A stretch of DNA of 64,000 bases from assembly GCA_913020045.1 (NCBI GenBank), contig CAJWBE010000007.1, positions 1-64,000 on the forward strand. Direction: 5' to 3'. Positions within the stretch are counted from its first letter, which is position 1. Every line of letters begins with the position of its first letter. This DNA is from an uncultured Oleiphilus sp. (GTDB taxonomy: Bacteria; Pseudomonadota; Gammaproteobacteria; Pseudomonadales; Oleiphilaceae). The notes below the pieces were generated by a model that searched no databases, was not told the origin of the DNA, and worked only from the letters and a program-made list of their open reading frames with translations. Of the stretch, positions 9,018-19,657 are shown one piece after another. The position numbers were made by a program, and so were the translations under genes.

Positions 9018-10586
9018 CTAGTCTAGTTGATCAGACGCGATATGGTAAGACGGGTCTTCTTTGCGGTTTACTTCAATTGCGCTTCCTGCGTTCTTGAGGA
9101 GTACGTGACACTCCGGGCTCAAGTGGCGAAGATGAAGTACTTTGTTCGCATTCATATAGCGCTCAGCCAAGGTGTCGATTGCTTCGATTCCAGAGTGGTC
9201 GCAAACGCGTGATCGCCCGAAGTCGATCACAACATCGTCTTTATCTTCAGCGACATTAAAGCCAGATAAAAAATGCGAGATTGAACCAAAGAACAGTGGG
9301 CCGTCTACTTTGTATACCGTCGAACCTTCTTCATTATCATGCTTCTCAACAATGACGTGTTTGGCGTGTTCCCATGCGAAAACTAGTGCGGCAACAATAA
9401 CACCAACAACAACCGCAATGGCTAAATCTGTAGCGACCGTAACGCCCGAGACGAGAATTATAATGAGTGCGTCTGACTTAGGTACTTTTCTTAAGATGCG
9501 GAAGCTAGACCATTCAAACGTGCCGATGACAACGATGAACATGACACCAACTAACGCTGCCACTGGAATCTGTTCAATAAGAGAGGAGGTGAACAGTATA
9601 AAGCAAAGAAGAAATAAGGCGGCAGATATGCCTGATAGCCGGCCACGGCCACCTGAATTAACATTGATCATGCTTTGTCCGATCATCGCACAACCACCCA
9701 TGCCACCAAAAAAACCAGTGACGGTATTGGCTGCACCCTGAGCAACGCATTCTCGATTGCCCTTGCCATGGGTTTGGGTTATTTCGTCGATTAGACTGAG
9801 GGTTAACAAAGACTCGATTAATCCGATCGTTGCTAGGATAAGAGCATAAGGGAATATAATTGTTAGTGTTTCCCAGTTAAGCGGAACCGCGGGTATTGAG
9901 AATTCAGGCAGTGATCCTGCGATGGAGGCAACATCTCCGACTAGGCGAGTGTCAAGGTCAAAGAATAGAGCTGCTAGCGAAACGATTAAGATGGCTGCCA
10001 GAGATGATGGGATCGCTTTAGTGAATTTCGGCAAATAGTGGATGATGGCCATTGTTACGACGACAAGCCCGAGCATGATGTAAAGGGCGGAGCCGCTCAT
10101 CCAAGCGATGTCAATAATAGAGCCTTCGAGTGACGTATCCGCTAGCCAGCCTGGAGCGTCGGTGCCGTCACCAAATTGTCCGAGTTGCGCGAGAAATATA
10201 ACAATGGCGAGGCCGTTAACAAAGCCCAGCATAACGGGGTGCGGAACCATTCGAATGAACTTACCAAGCTTGAACACGCCAGCGAGTATTTGAAGTATTC
10301 CCATTAGGACTACCGTTGCAAAGAGGTACTGCACGCCATGGGTAGCAACAAGAGATACCATAACGACGGCAAGAGCGCCTGTCGCACCAGAAATCATGCC
10401 TGGGCGGCCACCAATTGATGCCGTGATGAGACCAACGATAAAAGCAGCGTAAAGGCCGACTAGTGGGTCGACACCGGCAACAAAAGCAAAGGCGACGGCT
10501 TCAGGTACCAGCGCCAGAGCAACGGTTAATCCTGACAGAACATCGTTTTTGATGCTGAGTTGTTTACTTGCATTGAGTTCAAACAC
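9018..10586 (-). CDS. SulP family inorganic anion transporter with STAS domain
   Basis: The 522-residue inner-membrane protein belongs to SLC26/SulP. The N-terminal ~400 residues are multi-pass membrane helices with the family signature [19 protein letters not shown] and [19 protein letters not shown]. The C-terminal ~95 residues form a cytosolic STAS domain ([35 protein letters not shown]). Members carry sulfate, bicarbonate or C4-dicarboxylates; the substrate is not readable here. The start is a GTG, with AGGAG upstream at slightly long spacing. A perfect 10-bp inverted repeat lies in the leader/promoter about 160-200 nt upstream. No carbonic anhydrase is adjacent. Confidence 0.92.
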   Translation of the reverse strand: MFELNASKQLSIKNDVLSGLTVALALVPEAVAFAFVAGVDPLVGLYAAFIVGLITASIGGRPGMISGATGALAVVMVSLVATHGVQYLFATVVLMGILQILAGVFKLGKFIRMVPHPVMLGFVNGLAIVIFLAQLGQFGDGTDAPGWLADTSLEGSIIDIAWMSGSALYIMLGLVVVTMAIIHYLPKFTKAIPSSLAAILIVSLAALFFDLDTRLVGDVASIAGSLPEFSIPAVPLNWETLTIIFPYALILATIGLIESLLTLSLIDEITQTHGKGNRECVAQGAANTVTGFFGGMGGCAMIGQSMINVNSGGRGRLSGISAALFLLCFILFTSSLIEQIPVAALVGVMFIVVIGTFEWSSFRILRKVPKSDALIIILVSGVTVATDLAIAVVVGVIVAALVFAWEHAKHVIVEKHDNEEGSTVYKVDGPLFFGSISHFLSGFNVAEDKDDVVIDFGRSRVCDHSGIEAIDTLAERYMNANKVLHLRHLSPECHVLLKNAGSAIEVNRKEDPSYHIASDQLD

Positions 10587-10739
10587 GGTTAGCTATTTCT
10601 CCTACAACTAATTTTTAGTGGGTGTGTCATTGGTATATCCGATTCAATCGGCTGAGTGTTCTGTATGCCAAGCTGTTTTATGGTGCGTTGTAGTGTTTAT
10701 TATTGATGAGCAAGATTTGAGCAATACAGTTTTCGCGGC

Positions 10740-10786
10740 ATTATAGGGTTGCGATCTAGTTTTGTATACCAAGCCCAGATCGCAAC
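10740..10786 (-). promoter_or_regulatory. 10-bp inverted repeat abutting a TATAAT box upstream of SulP
   Basis: GTTGCGATCT (10748-10757) and AGATCGCAAC (10777-10786) are perfect inverted repeats with a 19-nt gap. On the minus strand they are followed two bases later by TATAAT (10745-10740), a good -10 for the SulP gene at 10586. The repeat covers where -35 would be. It could be an operator, or the transcript-end hairpin of the upstream YgiQ gene, which stops at 10799. Confidence 0.45.
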
Positions 10787-10798
10787 GTTTGCAATTCC

Positions 10799-12955
10799 CT
10801 ACGAATGTTTGCGAGGCGGAAGCCCTGTATGTTTTGTCAGCACTTTTCCTTTTCGCATTTTGGCTTGGCTTTGACCCAGCGTTTTATTGCGGCTTGGCTT
10901 GGTGGGTTGCGTCGGCGGGATGAGGTGCTTTTTGCCGTACCCGATCAAGTGGGCTTTACCCATAGACTTCAATGCTTCTCTTAACATCGGCCAATTGTCA
11001 GGATCATGGTAACGAAGGAATGCCTTGTGGAGGCGTCTTTGTTTGGCGCCTTTAGGAATCGCTACTTTATCTGATTTATAGTCGACGCGATGCAAGGGGT
11101 CTTTCTCAGTGTGATACATCGCGGTTGCGCTAGCCATTGGTGATGGGTAAAAGTTTTGCACTTGGTCAGCACGAAAACCATTGCTCTTAAGCCATAGCGC
11201 GAGATTCATCATGTCTTCGTCACGTGTGCCGGGGTGGGCTGCGATAAAGTATGGAATGAGATATTGCTTTTTGCCTGCTTCAGCGGAGAACTTCTCGAAC
11301 AGTTCTTTAAAGCGATAGTAAGTGCCCATGCCTGGCTTCATCATCTTAGATAAAGGGCTTCCTTCGGTATGTTCCGGCGCAATTTTTAAGTAGCCGCCGA
11401 CGTGGTGTGTCACCAGTTCTTTAACATACTCTGGGTCTTCTACTGCTAAGTCGTAGCGTAAACCTGAGGCAACGAAAATTCGTTTAATGCCGGGCAGGGT
11501 GCGCGCACGACGGTAAAGATTCGTCGTAGGTGAGTGGTCTGTTTCGAGATTTTTGCAAATCCCCGGGTAAACGCATGATAGACGTCTGCAGCGCGCATGA
11601 ATTTCTTCAGATTTGCAGTTAAGTTGATACATGTTGGCGGTTGGGCCGCCGAGGTCAGAGATGGTTCCTGTAAAACCGGGCGTCATGTCTCTAATTTTTT
11701 CAATCTCTCGAATTATAGAGTCTTCTGATCGGCTTTGAATGACGCGACCTTCGTGCTCGGTAATAGAGCAGAATGAGCAGCCGCCGAAACAGCCGCGCAT
11801 GATGTTGACCGAGAAACGAATCATTTCATAAGCGGGTATTTTAGCATCGCCGTAAACAGGGTGGGGGACGCGTTGATACTGCAGTTCAAATACGTCATCC
11901 AGCTCATCTGTTGCGAGAGGAATAGGTGGCGGATTAATCCAAACATAGCGCTCAGCATGCGGTTGCACTAGTACTTGTGCATTGGCCGGATTAGTTTCTA
12001 AATGCAGCACGCGCGATGTGTGCGCATAGAGTACCGGGTCATTAACTACTTTTTCGAAAGAGGGGAGGCGTATGTATTCTTTGTCCTGCCCTTTGATCGG
12101 CATAATCTTTAGTACTTGCGCAGGAATCTCTTCAGGCTCTTGCAGCGCTTCATTTACTTCGCCTCCGCTCGAGCAGGGGTTCGCTTCTTCAGCCGAACGA
12201 GTATCTACATAAGGGCTAATAATAGCGTCGACGCGACCTGGTTTGTCGACGCGAGATGAGTCTTTTACGGTCCAGTCTGCCGGCAGTTCATTTAAAACGA
12301 CAGCAGTGCCGCGAATATTATGCATTTGTTTTGGGTGTTCGCCCCGAGATATTCGCAGAGCGACTTCTGCGATGGCTCGTTCGGCATTGCCGTATAAAAG
12401 AATGTCGGCTTTGGAATCCAGCAGCACTGAACGTTTAACTTTATCGGACCAGTAATCGTAATGAGCCATTCTACGGAGGCTAGCCTCAATGCCACCGACG
12501 ACAATTGGCACATCTTTGAACGCTTCTCGGCAGCGTTGGCTGTAGACGGTAACGGCCCTATCTGGCCGTTTGCCGCCAATGTTTCCAGCTGTATAGGCAT
12601 CGTCATGGCGTATCTTTAGATCAGCCGTATAACGATTGATCATCGAATCCATGTTGCCTGCAGAGACGGCAAAGAAAAGATTTGGCTTACCCAGTGCTTG
12701 AAATGCGTCTTTAGATGTCCAGTCAGGTTGGGCAATAATCCCGACGCGAAACCCTTGGGATTCAAGTAGGCGACCAATCACCGCCATGCCGAAGCTAGGG
12801 TGGTCTACGTAAGCATCACCGCACACAATAATGACATCGCAACTATCCCAGCCTAAGTCGTCCATTTCTTTGCGGGACATCGGTAGGAATGGCGCGTGGC
12901 CATAGCACTCAGCCCAATACTTGGGGTGGGAGAATAAAGGAGTGTCAATCTGCAT
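10799..12955 (-). CDS. ygiQ: YgiQ family radical SAM protein (UPF0313)
   Basis: The 718-residue protein has an N-terminal cobalamin-binding-like domain ([20 protein letters not shown]) and a radical SAM core with the CxxxCxxC cluster at Cys389, 393 and 396 ([19 protein letters not shown]). The C-terminal ~100 residues are the basic YgiQ extension ending in Lys/Arg-rich disorder. Family members are common in gammaproteobacteria, but the reaction is not established. The start ATG has an AAGG site 7 nt upstream. It is transcribed divergently from the nucleotidyltransferase gene; SulP lies downstream on the same strand behind its own promoter. Confidence 0.94.
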   Translation of the reverse strand: MQIDTPLFSHPKYWAECYGHAPFLPMSRKEMDDLGWDSCDVIIVCGDAYVDHPSFGMAVIGRLLESQGFRVGIIAQPDWTSKDAFQALGKPNLFFAVSAGNMDSMINRYTADLKIRHDDAYTAGNIGGKRPDRAVTVYSQRCREAFKDVPIVVGGIEASLRRMAHYDYWSDKVKRSVLLDSKADILLYGNAERAIAEVALRISRGEHPKQMHNIRGTAVVLNELPADWTVKDSSRVDKPGRVDAIISPYVDTRSAEEANPCSSGGEVNEALQEPEEIPAQVLKIMPIKGQDKEYIRLPSFEKVVNDPVLYAHTSRVLHLETNPANAQVLVQPHAERYVWINPPPIPLATDELDDVFELQYQRVPHPVYGDAKIPAYEMIRFSVNIMRGCFGGCSFCSITEHEGRVIQSRSEDSIIREIEKIRDMTPGFTGTISDLGGPTANMYQLNCKSEEIHARCRRLSCVYPGICKNLETDHSPTTNLYRRARTLPGIKRIFVASGLRYDLAVEDPEYVKELVTHHVGGYLKIAPEHTEGSPLSKMMKPGMGTYYRFKELFEKFSAEAGKKQYLIPYFIAAHPGTRDEDMMNLALWLKSNGFRADQVQNFYPSPMASATAMYHTEKDPLHRVDYKSDKVAIPKGAKQRRLHKAFLRYHDPDNWPMLREALKSMGKAHLIGYGKKHLIPPTQPTKPSRNKTLGQSQAKMRKGKVLTKHTGLPPRKHS

Positions 12956-13078
12956 GCTAAACCTTTCCGAGACGCTGTGGGGTCGAAGAGTAAAAAGGGC
13001 GCGTATTCTACCCCTTGTTGGCTTTCTATTATAGGCTTAGTCGCGAGCTGTATTAAGTTTTTGCATTTGGAGAAACGT

Positions 13079-13654
13079 TTGAAAAACGCACAAGTCATTA
13101 TTCTAGCAGCCGGTGAAGCAAAACGATTTGGTTCGCCCAAGCAGTTGGCCTCGTTTAAAGATGTTTCTATGCTGGAATACGTTATTCGTTTAGCGCTCGC
13201 TGAAGGCTATAGGCCTTGGGTTGCCTTAGGTGCGAATAGAGAATTAATTCAACGGAACTGTAGTGAGGTTCTGACAAAAACTAACGTGGTTGACGTGGTT
13301 TATTGGAAGCGTGGTTTATCTGAAAGTATAGGTAAAGCTCTCAATGAGCTGGTTAATTCGGGTCGAGTGACGGACGGCGTGCTGATCTTGTTGGGCGATC
13401 AGCCTTGGCTAACGAAAGAGCATATTATGATGATGCGTGAGCAAGCGGAGCGCAGCCCGGAGAAAATCGTCGCCGCAGATTACGGTGGCTGGGGAGGGGT
13501 TCCCGCTTACTTTCCTAACCGCTATTTAGACGGCTTAGCTTGTTTGGAAGGGGACGGTGGGGCAAAGCAGCTAATTGCTGACTGTCCTCACGTTTTAGTC
13601 GACGTCGGGGATGCCGTGAGAGATGTCGACTACCCCGACGATCTGCGAGTTTAG
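13079..13654 (+). CDS. MobA/MocA-like NTP transferase (molybdenum-cofactor type nucleotidyltransferase)
   Basis: The open frame extends to an ATG at 12977, but the family begins at the nucleotide-binding strand [21 protein letters not shown] at 13079 has an ideal GGAG site 6 nt upstream, so I start there (191 residues). The LAAG-x-(S/A)-x-RFG-x-PK signature binds CTP/GTP; LLGDQPW carries the metal-binding Asp. Relatives (MocA, MobA) attach CMP or GMP to molybdopterin, but no molybdoenzyme gene is nearby, so the substrate is open. The last bases overlap the stop codon of the convergent response regulator in the tetranucleotide TTAG. Confidence 0.85.
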   Translation: MKNAQVIILAAGEAKRFGSPKQLASFKDVSMLEYVIRLALAEGYRPWVALGANRELIQRNCSEVLTKTNVVDVVYWKRGLSESIGKALNELVNSGRVTDGVLILLGDQPWLTKEHIMMMREQAERSPEKIVAADYGGWGGVPAYFPNRYLDGLACLEGDGGAKQLIADCPHVLVDVGDAVRDVDYPDDLRV

Positions 13655-14736
13655 ATTAATCCAGTGACCGCTATAATTCCGATGGCAAAAACGGCAATAC
13701 TGGCAGCCAAAGCGACGCCATAAAACTTGCTGCTTTCTTTGCGCTGCTTCTTGATATAGCTCGAAACGGCTTGTTCGGCGATATCTTCTGCCGTTTCACG
13801 CGCTGTCTCATGAGCCTGTTGAATTGCGTCAGTTTGCATTTTTTGCAAAAGCTCAGTATCCATCGCTTGCACAGACGCTAGGTGATCTTTTAGTTCAGCA
13901 ATCTGTGCTTCGCTGATTCCTGCGCTTTGGCTCGATGAATCTAATTCAACACGGAATTCTTTAAGTTGATTGCTGATAAACAGACTAACTTCAGCGGCCA
14001 CTTCTTCTTTAATCGACTCTGTTTTCTGATTAATTTGGTCAACATACGAATCCATTATGCTTTTCAGGTGCTCTTGTTGTTCTGCTTTGGATTCGCTCAG
14101 AATGCGTTTTAAATGGTCATACTGTTCATCAAACGAACTCGAAAGTAGTTCGTGAAGCCTATTGTTGACGTTCGCTTTTACGGCTGAGCGCGCAACTTGC
14201 TCAATCATGTCGGTAGGCAATGGTGCCGGCTCGGCACTGGCTGGCGGTGCCACGGCAGGTTTGGCTTCTTGAAGATCGGCGTGAATATACTCGCCCAGGG
14301 CTCCTAATTCCGGCTCCGGAACAGCGAGCGCGATGGCTGGTTGCGGTAGCGTTCCATTGGCAACATCATGCGCTAGTCTATCGATGATTTCACTGACTCT
14401 CGATGGTTCGGCAGGTTTAGTGAGTACGTCATAGATACCGTAGGTGTGAGCATCTTCATTAAACTCTTCTGATTTTTTCGATGTACACATGACAACCGGG
14501 ATACTAGTCGTATCTGGATTCATCTTTATTTCTTTGGTTGCATCGACGCCATTCATTCCGGGCATTAAATGATCCATGAAAATAACATCGGGGTTATCAT
14601 TGCCAGACAAGTACTCGAGTGCCTCCTCGCCAGACCCCACCATAGCTACATTTAGATTGATCTTTTCCAACAGTTTGCTCAAGGCAAAACGAGCCACTTT
14701 GGAATCGTCAACCAGTAGGGCGCTCTTGATTGTCAT
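13651..14736 (-). CDS. Response regulator with coiled coil and C-terminal membrane anchor
   Basis: The 361-residue protein starts with a CheY-like receiver (1-125): acidic pocket VDDSK (9-13), phospho-acceptor Asp55 in IFMDHLMPG, and Lys in [11 protein letters not shown] Pro/Ala/Glu-rich linker (130-175) leads to a long heptad-like helical region (185-335) of Glu/Gln/Lys. The last ~24 residues ([20 protein letters not shown]) are a single hydrophobic helix. There is no output DNA-binding or enzymatic domain, so phosphorylation probably alters a membrane-tethered scaffold. An AGAGGTAAGTA ribosome-binding site precedes the ATG. It is a single gene convergent with the nucleotidyltransferase; no histidine kinase is adjacent. 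Confidence 0.85.
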   Translation of the reverse strand: MTIKSALLVDDSKVARFALSKLLEKINLNVAMVGSGEEALEYLSGNDNPDVIFMDHLMPGMNGVDATKEIKMNPDTTSIPVVMCTSKKSEEFNEDAHTYGIYDVLTKPAEPSRVSEIIDRLAHDVANGTLPQPAIALAVPEPELGALGEYIHADLQEAKPAVAPPASAEPAPLPTDMIEQVARSAVKANVNNRLHELLSSSFDEQYDHLKRILSESKAEQQEHLKSIMDSYVDQINQKTESIKEEVAAEVSLFISNQLKEFRVELDSSSQSAGISEAQIAELKDHLASVQAMDTELLQKMQTDAIQQAHETARETAEDIAEQAVSSYIKKQRKESSKFYGVALAASIAVFAIGIIAVTGLI

Positions 14737-14895
14737 TACTTACCTCTATGTTACTTTTTTGCGCTTATTCGGCGCTTGTTTCTGTCTGTTGTTCCTGTTC
14801 GCTGCCAATACTGTGCGTGCTTAGATTCAGTATAATAGACATCTAACGGAATACTATTTTGCCAGTTTATCTGGCGCTTACGAGACTAATGCTGG

Positions 14896-16200
14896 TCACC
14901 AACCTTCTAGTTTCGGGCATTCGGTTGCACGATAGCTCTTGAGTCGATAGCAAACACCAGGCTCACTCGATCTAGCGGTAAAGACTTCACCCTCGGAGGT
15001 CGTCAGCGTCGCTTTTCCAAACGGTTTGCCGTCTTTAAATGTGCCGGTGATTTTACTGCCATTAGGATTCAGCATTTCGCCTTTGCCGTGATACAGGCCT
15101 TCGATGAACTGGCCAACATACTTCTTGCCATCAGCATAAACCTCGACGCCTTTACCGTGAAATAACCCATTAGAAAACGAGCCTTCGTAGTGGCCGCCAT
15201 CGGGGTATGTTAATGATCCGCTGCCGTGGAACAGGTTGTCTGCAAAGCCGCCTACGTATAGCAAACCGTCTCTAGTTGTTAGTGAGCCTTGGCCATTTAG
15301 CACGCCATCTATCCAGTAACCGGTATAAATATCGCCACTAGCTTTGGTTAGCGTGCCGTCGCCATTAAATTTATTGTCGTTCATCTCGCCAACGTAGGTA
15401 TCGCCTTCTGCTGTCGTTAAAGAACCTTCGCCTTTCATTTTTCCTTCGAACCACTGGCCTTGGTATTTCATTCCTGTGGCGTAACGCACTGTGCCATTAC
15501 CATGGAATTTTCCGTTGACGAATGAGCCGTTGTAATCGAGTTGTGCATCTTCGATATATCTACCTTCGCCAGTTTTGATACCATTTTCCCAGATACCATT
15601 GACGTAGTTGACGGAGGTATAAAGTTCCAGGCGGGCGCTTAGGTTTTGAGTTTGACCTCTTCGGATATCAATGTTGGTGGTCCAGCTGGCATAGCCTGCT
15701 TTAGCAACTTCTACCTGATAACTCCCAGGTGTTAGATTTAGCTCGAGTCTTGTTGGTCCGTAGGGCTTGCCGTTAACCAGCACGATATCGTCATAGACAT
15801 TGGATGTAACGACGACTTTGCCTGTAATAATAGGGGTTTGTTGTGGCTGGCTAATAGGCTCAGCGTATTCATTACTGGGCGTTGGCCGGCTTGACTCTAT
15901 ATCGTTGCTCGCATCACTTTCTGTTTTCTCATTTGATGTTTGCGTGACAAAAAGAGGAGATTCGTCAACTTCTTCGTCTTGAACGTCATCTTCGTTTTCG
16001 TCTGACGGATCGGTCTTGGTATTCGTTTTGTCTGAATATTCTGAGGTGTCAGTGCGTGAGGAGTCTGAGGCAATAGATACTTGGCCGTCACGCCCATCAT
16101 AACTGTCATTGGAGTTGCCATTTAAATACGCAAGCCCCGCCGTCGCCAACAACATGGCGAGCAGAGCATTAATAAATAGCAGAGGTCTTAGATCGACCAT
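14896..16200 (-). CDS. Membrane-anchored PEGA-domain and MORN-repeat protein
   Basis: The frame opens with an ATG at 16266, but the ATG at 16200 follows an AAGGAAAGG site and gives a normal anchor (MVDLRPLLFINALLAMLLA), so 434 residues are likely. In order: an N-terminal membrane helix, a ~90-residue acidic Ser/Thr/Asp/Glu linker, a PEGA domain (GKVVVTSNVYDDIVLVNGK to SARLEL), then about eight or nine MORN repeats such as YVGEMNDNKFNGDGTL and YEGSFSNGLFHGKG. Cys residues near the end (CYRLKSYRATECP) could form a disulfide. The body should be periplasmic. PEGA domains often contact envelope polymers and MORN repeats bind lipids or proteins; the partner is unknown. Confidence 0.85.
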   Translation of the reverse strand: MVDLRPLLFINALLAMLLATAGLAYLNGNSNDSYDGRDGQVSIASDSSRTDTSEYSDKTNTKTDPSDENEDDVQDEEVDESPLFVTQTSNEKTESDASNDIESSRPTPSNEYAEPISQPQQTPIITGKVVVTSNVYDDIVLVNGKPYGPTRLELNLTPGSYQVEVAKAGYASWTTNIDIRRGQTQNLSARLELYTSVNYVNGIWENGIKTGEGRYIEDAQLDYNGSFVNGKFHGNGTVRYATGMKYQGQWFEGKMKGEGSLTTAEGDTYVGEMNDNKFNGDGTLTKASGDIYTGYWIDGVLNGQGSLTTRDGLLYVGGFADNLFHGSGSLTYPDGGHYEGSFSNGLFHGKGVEVYADGKKYVGQFIEGLYHGKGEMLNPNGSKITGTFKDGKPFGKATLTTSEGEVFTARSSEPGVCYRLKSYRATECPKLEGW

Positions 16201-16641
16201 ATCGCTTAGTACCTTTCCTTTTATAGCTGTGCCGAGTGCAAACGCGTTCGTGTAGGGCTGCGGCAAAAAATAAGAAAACTGCAGGTGAAATGATTATTCA
16301 TTACTAACAATAGTCTAGATGCTTGTTGAGAGATTTGCCGAATAAATAAAGTGATTTGCAATGTTAGTCACAAATCCTTCTTCTGATTTGTGATGTTCAA
16401 TAACATTCAATATATGAGTAACTTACAGGATTATTTGATTGTGGGCTCTGAAGAGCGGTAAGAGGGGAATTGTCTGCTCGAATTTTGTACGTGATTAAGT
16501 TCCTAATACGGTAGGGCTTGCCCACTGGAACCTATTGTTGATAGGGTACGGTTCCACTAGTTTTAGTGCCTGTTTTTAGCCCTGAATCGACATGTTTCTT
16601 GTGCTTCCCGTTTGAACCAACATTAAGGTAATTAGGAATAT
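16201..16641. other. Divergent intergenic region with a perfect 9-bp inverted repeat
   Basis: This is non-coding sequence between the MORN gene and the M16 protease gene. TCACAAATC (16368-16376) and GATTTGTGA (16385-16393) form a perfect inverted repeat with an 8-nt gap and no T-run, so it looks more like a protein-binding site than a terminator. Apart from this I see no gene or RNA. An AGGAAT ribosome-binding site precedes the protease ATG. Confidence 0.4.
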
Positions 16642-19572
16642 ATGTCTGCTTCACTTTCTCATGACGCATTTAAACTCATTCGCTCGCAGGCGATAGAAGC
16701 TCTCCATGTAGAGGCCCAAGAGTACGAGCACATCGGTACCGGCGCTCGGCATCTGCATTTTGCAGCGAACAATGCAGAGAATGTATTTTTGGTTGGCCTC
16801 AAAACGGTGCCGACTGATAACTCAGGCGTTGCACATATTCTTGAACACACTGCCCTGTGTGGCAGTGAAAAATACCCAGTCCGCGACCCTTTCTTTATGA
16901 TGATACGGCGTTCGCTAAATACCTTTATGAATGCCTTTACGAGTAGTGACTGGACCGCTTATCCGTTTGCGAGTAAGAACAAAAAGGATTTTAACAATCT
17001 ATTAGATGTCTACTTGGATGCCGTTTTCTTTTCGCGTTTAGATGAGATGGATTTTCTACAGGAAGGGCATCGAGTTGAATTCGAAGAAGCAGATAACGTC
17101 GATAGTGACCTGTGTTACAAAGGTGTTGTCTATAACGAAATGAAAGGTGCGATGAGTTCGCCGGTGAGTCAGCTCTGGCAGACATTGACTCGGCACTTAT
17201 ACCCTACGACAACCTATCACTATAATTCAGGCGGTGATCCCGAGCACATTACCGATCTCAGTTATACGCAGCTGCAAGACTTTTACAAAAAGCACTATCA
17301 CCCGAGCAATGCTGTTTTCCTTACGTTTGGCGATATCCCAGCGTTTGAACATCAACAAAAATTTCACGATGCGGTTTTGTCTCGCTTCTCTGCTGAAGAT
17401 CATGAGATCAATGTGCCGAATGAGAAACGCTATTGCGCGCCGATCCGTGTTTTGGAAAATTATCCCTTAGAGAAAGCCGAGTCTACTGAAAACAAAACGC
17501 ATTTAGTGATGGCTTGGTTGTTAGATCATAGTTTCGATCTAGAGCAGAATTTAGAGGCGCATTTGCTGTCGAACGTATTGTTTGAGAATAGCGCAGCGCC
17601 TCTGCAACGAGTGCTAGAGGGCTCAGAGCTTGGACACGCGCCATCGCCTCTTTGCGGATTGGAAGATTCGAACAGAGAAATGGCGTTTGCGTGTGGGCTT
17701 GAAGGGAGCAATCCTGGGAGCGCGGAAGCGTTTGAGCAGGAGGTAATTGCCGTACTCGAAGAAGTCGCTGAGAATGGTGTTGCAAAAGAGCGACTAGAAG
17801 CCGTTTTGCACCAGTTGGAGTTAAGCCAGCGTGAAATTTCAGGCGACAGTTACCCTTATGGTTTGCAGATAATATTGGGAGCGCTATCGCCAATGTTGCA
17901 CGGCGGAGACCCTGTTGCATTGCTTGATTTAGAGCCAGTACTGGTTAGCTTGCGAGAGCGCATTGAAGATCCGGAATACTTTAAAGGTTTGGTTAAAAAA
18001 CTGTTGCTGGACAATGTTCACCGGGTCACGCTCACCATGCAGCCAGACCATAACTTCGAATCGGTGCGCGATGCTTTACTCCAAAAAGAGTTGGCGGCAA
18101 AAAAAGCTGAACTGACCGAGTCTGAAGCTAAGAAAGTTGTCGATCAAGCAGCGGCTCTTAATAAAAGACAGATGCAAAAAGACGACGAGTCTATTTTACC
18201 CAAAGTGGGTATTGAAGATGTTCCTCTTCATATGGCGTTTCCCAGTGCAAAAGAAAATACTGATGCAGAAGGTCGCCCTCACGTTACGTGCTATGAGCAG
18301 GGTACAAATGGGCTCGTGTATCAGCAAATCATTATCGACTTACCTGAGCTTACTGAGCGTCAGAGAGCACTGCTGCCGGTTTACTCAAATGTTGTGACTG
18401 AGCTTGGCCTTGCGGACGACTCTTATTTAGATGTGCAAAATCGTCAGTCTGCTACAACGGGAGGCATTGGCGCATTTTCGAGTGTGAAAGGCGGGGTTGA
18501 TGATGAGCAAGATGTAAAAGGAGTGATGATATTCTCTGGTAAGGCGCTATCGCGCAATCATGACAAGCTAAGTGATCTGTTGCACGAAACCTTAGCGAGC
18601 GTTCGCTTTGATGAGTCGGCACGGGTTCGCGAGTTGGTTGCACAGATGCGTGCGAAGCGAGAGCAGTCTGTTACTAATAGCGGGCACAGCTTAGCGATGG
18701 GAGTAGCTGCGAGTGGTATGAGTCCGGTGGCACATTTGAGTTACTCGGTTGGCGGTATGCAAGGAATTAAGGCGATTAAAGCCTTGGATGACGAGTTGGA
18801 TGATACTGTCCAGTTATCTGAATTGATGGGCGAGCTGTCTCAGATACATGAAGCGATTAAATTGGCATCTCGTCAGTTTTTGGTCGTTGCGGAGCCAGAT
18901 GTTATTGAGGGAGTAGCCGGTTATATTTCGGGTTTGCATGCAGGATTTGTGTCACAGAAAGGCCTTCCAGCATTCGAATTACCAAAGATTCGTGAAACCG
19001 TTAAGCAAGCTTGGTTAACATCTACTCAGGTAAACTTTTGTGCGAAAGCTTACCCTACAGTGCCTGTCGGCCATAGTGATGCGCCAGCATTGTCGGTGTT
19101 AGGTGGTTTTTTGCGAAATGGATTTTTGCACCGCGCCATTCGTGAGCAGGGTGGCGCATATGGTGGCGGCGCAACGCAAGATTCAGCGACCGCTTCGTTC
19201 CGTTTTTATTCGTATCGGGACCCACGCTTGACCGAAACACTTGAGGACTTCGACGCCTCGCTTGAGTGGCTTCTGTCTGAGAATCATGATGAGGAAACCC
19301 TAGAGCAAGCGGTGCTGGGCGTCGTTTCTCAGATTGATAAGCCTCGCTCGCCAGCTGGTGAGGCTAAAGGTGACTTCCATAGTGATTTGTTTGGTCGTTC
19401 GCAGAGTCAGCGAGAGCAGTTTCGGGCTTCGGTATTAAAGGTTACGTTGGACGACTTAAAGCGTGTTTCTGCTAGTTATCTAACGGCCGATAGTGCAAGT
19501 ACGGCGGTGATTACGAGTGCAGCACATAAAAAGGATGTTGATAGCTTGGGGCTGGTTGTTCACGAGCTCTAA
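16642..19572 (+). CDS. M16C family zinc metalloprotease (PreP/insulinase-like)
   Basis: The 976-residue protein has the length and four-domain clam-shell plan of presequence protease (PreP) relatives. The inverted zinc motif HxxEH is at 65-69 (AHILEHTALCGS), with the third ligand in the downstream YNEMKGAMSSP helix. The inactive second half contains the Arg/Tyr substrate-anchoring segment REQGGAYGGGA. No signal peptide is present, so it should be cytosolic and degrade peptides of roughly 10-70 residues. It is a single gene with its own intrinsic terminator directly downstream. Confidence 0.93.
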   Translation: MSASLSHDAFKLIRSQAIEALHVEAQEYEHIGTGARHLHFAANNAENVFLVGLKTVPTDNSGVAHILEHTALCGSEKYPVRDPFFMMIRRSLNTFMNAFTSSDWTAYPFASKNKKDFNNLLDVYLDAVFFSRLDEMDFLQEGHRVEFEEADNVDSDLCYKGVVYNEMKGAMSSPVSQLWQTLTRHLYPTTTYHYNSGGDPEHITDLSYTQLQDFYKKHYHPSNAVFLTFGDIPAFEHQQKFHDAVLSRFSAEDHEINVPNEKRYCAPIRVLENYPLEKAESTENKTHLVMAWLLDHSFDLEQNLEAHLLSNVLFENSAAPLQRVLEGSELGHAPSPLCGLEDSNREMAFACGLEGSNPGSAEAFEQEVIAVLEEVAENGVAKERLEAVLHQLELSQREISGDSYPYGLQIILGALSPMLHGGDPVALLDLEPVLVSLRERIEDPEYFKGLVKKLLLDNVHRVTLTMQPDHNFESVRDALLQKELAAKKAELTESEAKKVVDQAAALNKRQMQKDDESILPKVGIEDVPLHMAFPSAKENTDAEGRPHVTCYEQGTNGLVYQQIIIDLPELTERQRALLPVYSNVVTELGLADDSYLDVQNRQSATTGGIGAFSSVKGGVDDEQDVKGVMIFSGKALSRNHDKLSDLLHETLASVRFDESARVRELVAQMRAKREQSVTNSGHSLAMGVAASGMSPVAHLSYSVGGMQGIKAIKALDDELDDTVQLSELMGELSQIHEAIKLASRQFLVVAEPDVIEGVAGYISGLHAGFVSQKGLPAFELPKIRETVKQAWLTSTQVNFCAKAYPTVPVGHSDAPALSVLGGFLRNGFLHRAIREQGGAYGGGATQDSATASFRFYSYRDPRLTETLEDFDASLEWLLSENHDEETLEQAVLGVVSQIDKPRSPAGEAKGDFHSDLFGRSQSQREQFRASVLKVTLDDLKRVSASYLTADSASTAVITSAAHKKDVDSLGLVVHEL

Positions 19573-19583
19573 ACTATATGTTT

Positions 19584-19618
19584 AAGGGAGCAGGGCGAGA
19601 AGGCTTGCTCCCTTTTTT
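19584..19618 (+). terminator. Intrinsic terminator of the M16C protease gene
   Basis: AAGGGAGCA (19584-19592) pairs perfectly with TGCTCCCTT (19606-19614) around a 13-nt loop, followed by a run of T to 19618. It starts 11 nt after the protease stop codon. Confidence 0.9.
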
Positions 19619-19657
19619 ATGGTCAGCGATGTCATTGGGCCGATGCTGCGCTTATAT

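Noticed and set aside
9172-9741. 189-codon plus-strand frame opposite the SulP gene
   Set aside because: Low-complexity Thr/Ser product, antisense of a conserved transporter; composition mirrors membrane-helix codons.
14861-14875. GCCAG-TTTAT-CTGGC hairpin after the MORN gene, considered as terminator
   Set aside because: Only 5 bp, and no T-run follows in the direction of the MORN gene.
17483-17920. 145-codon minus-strand frame in the M16C protease gene
   Set aside because: It overlaps a well-conserved protease domain; no start signal and implausible composition.
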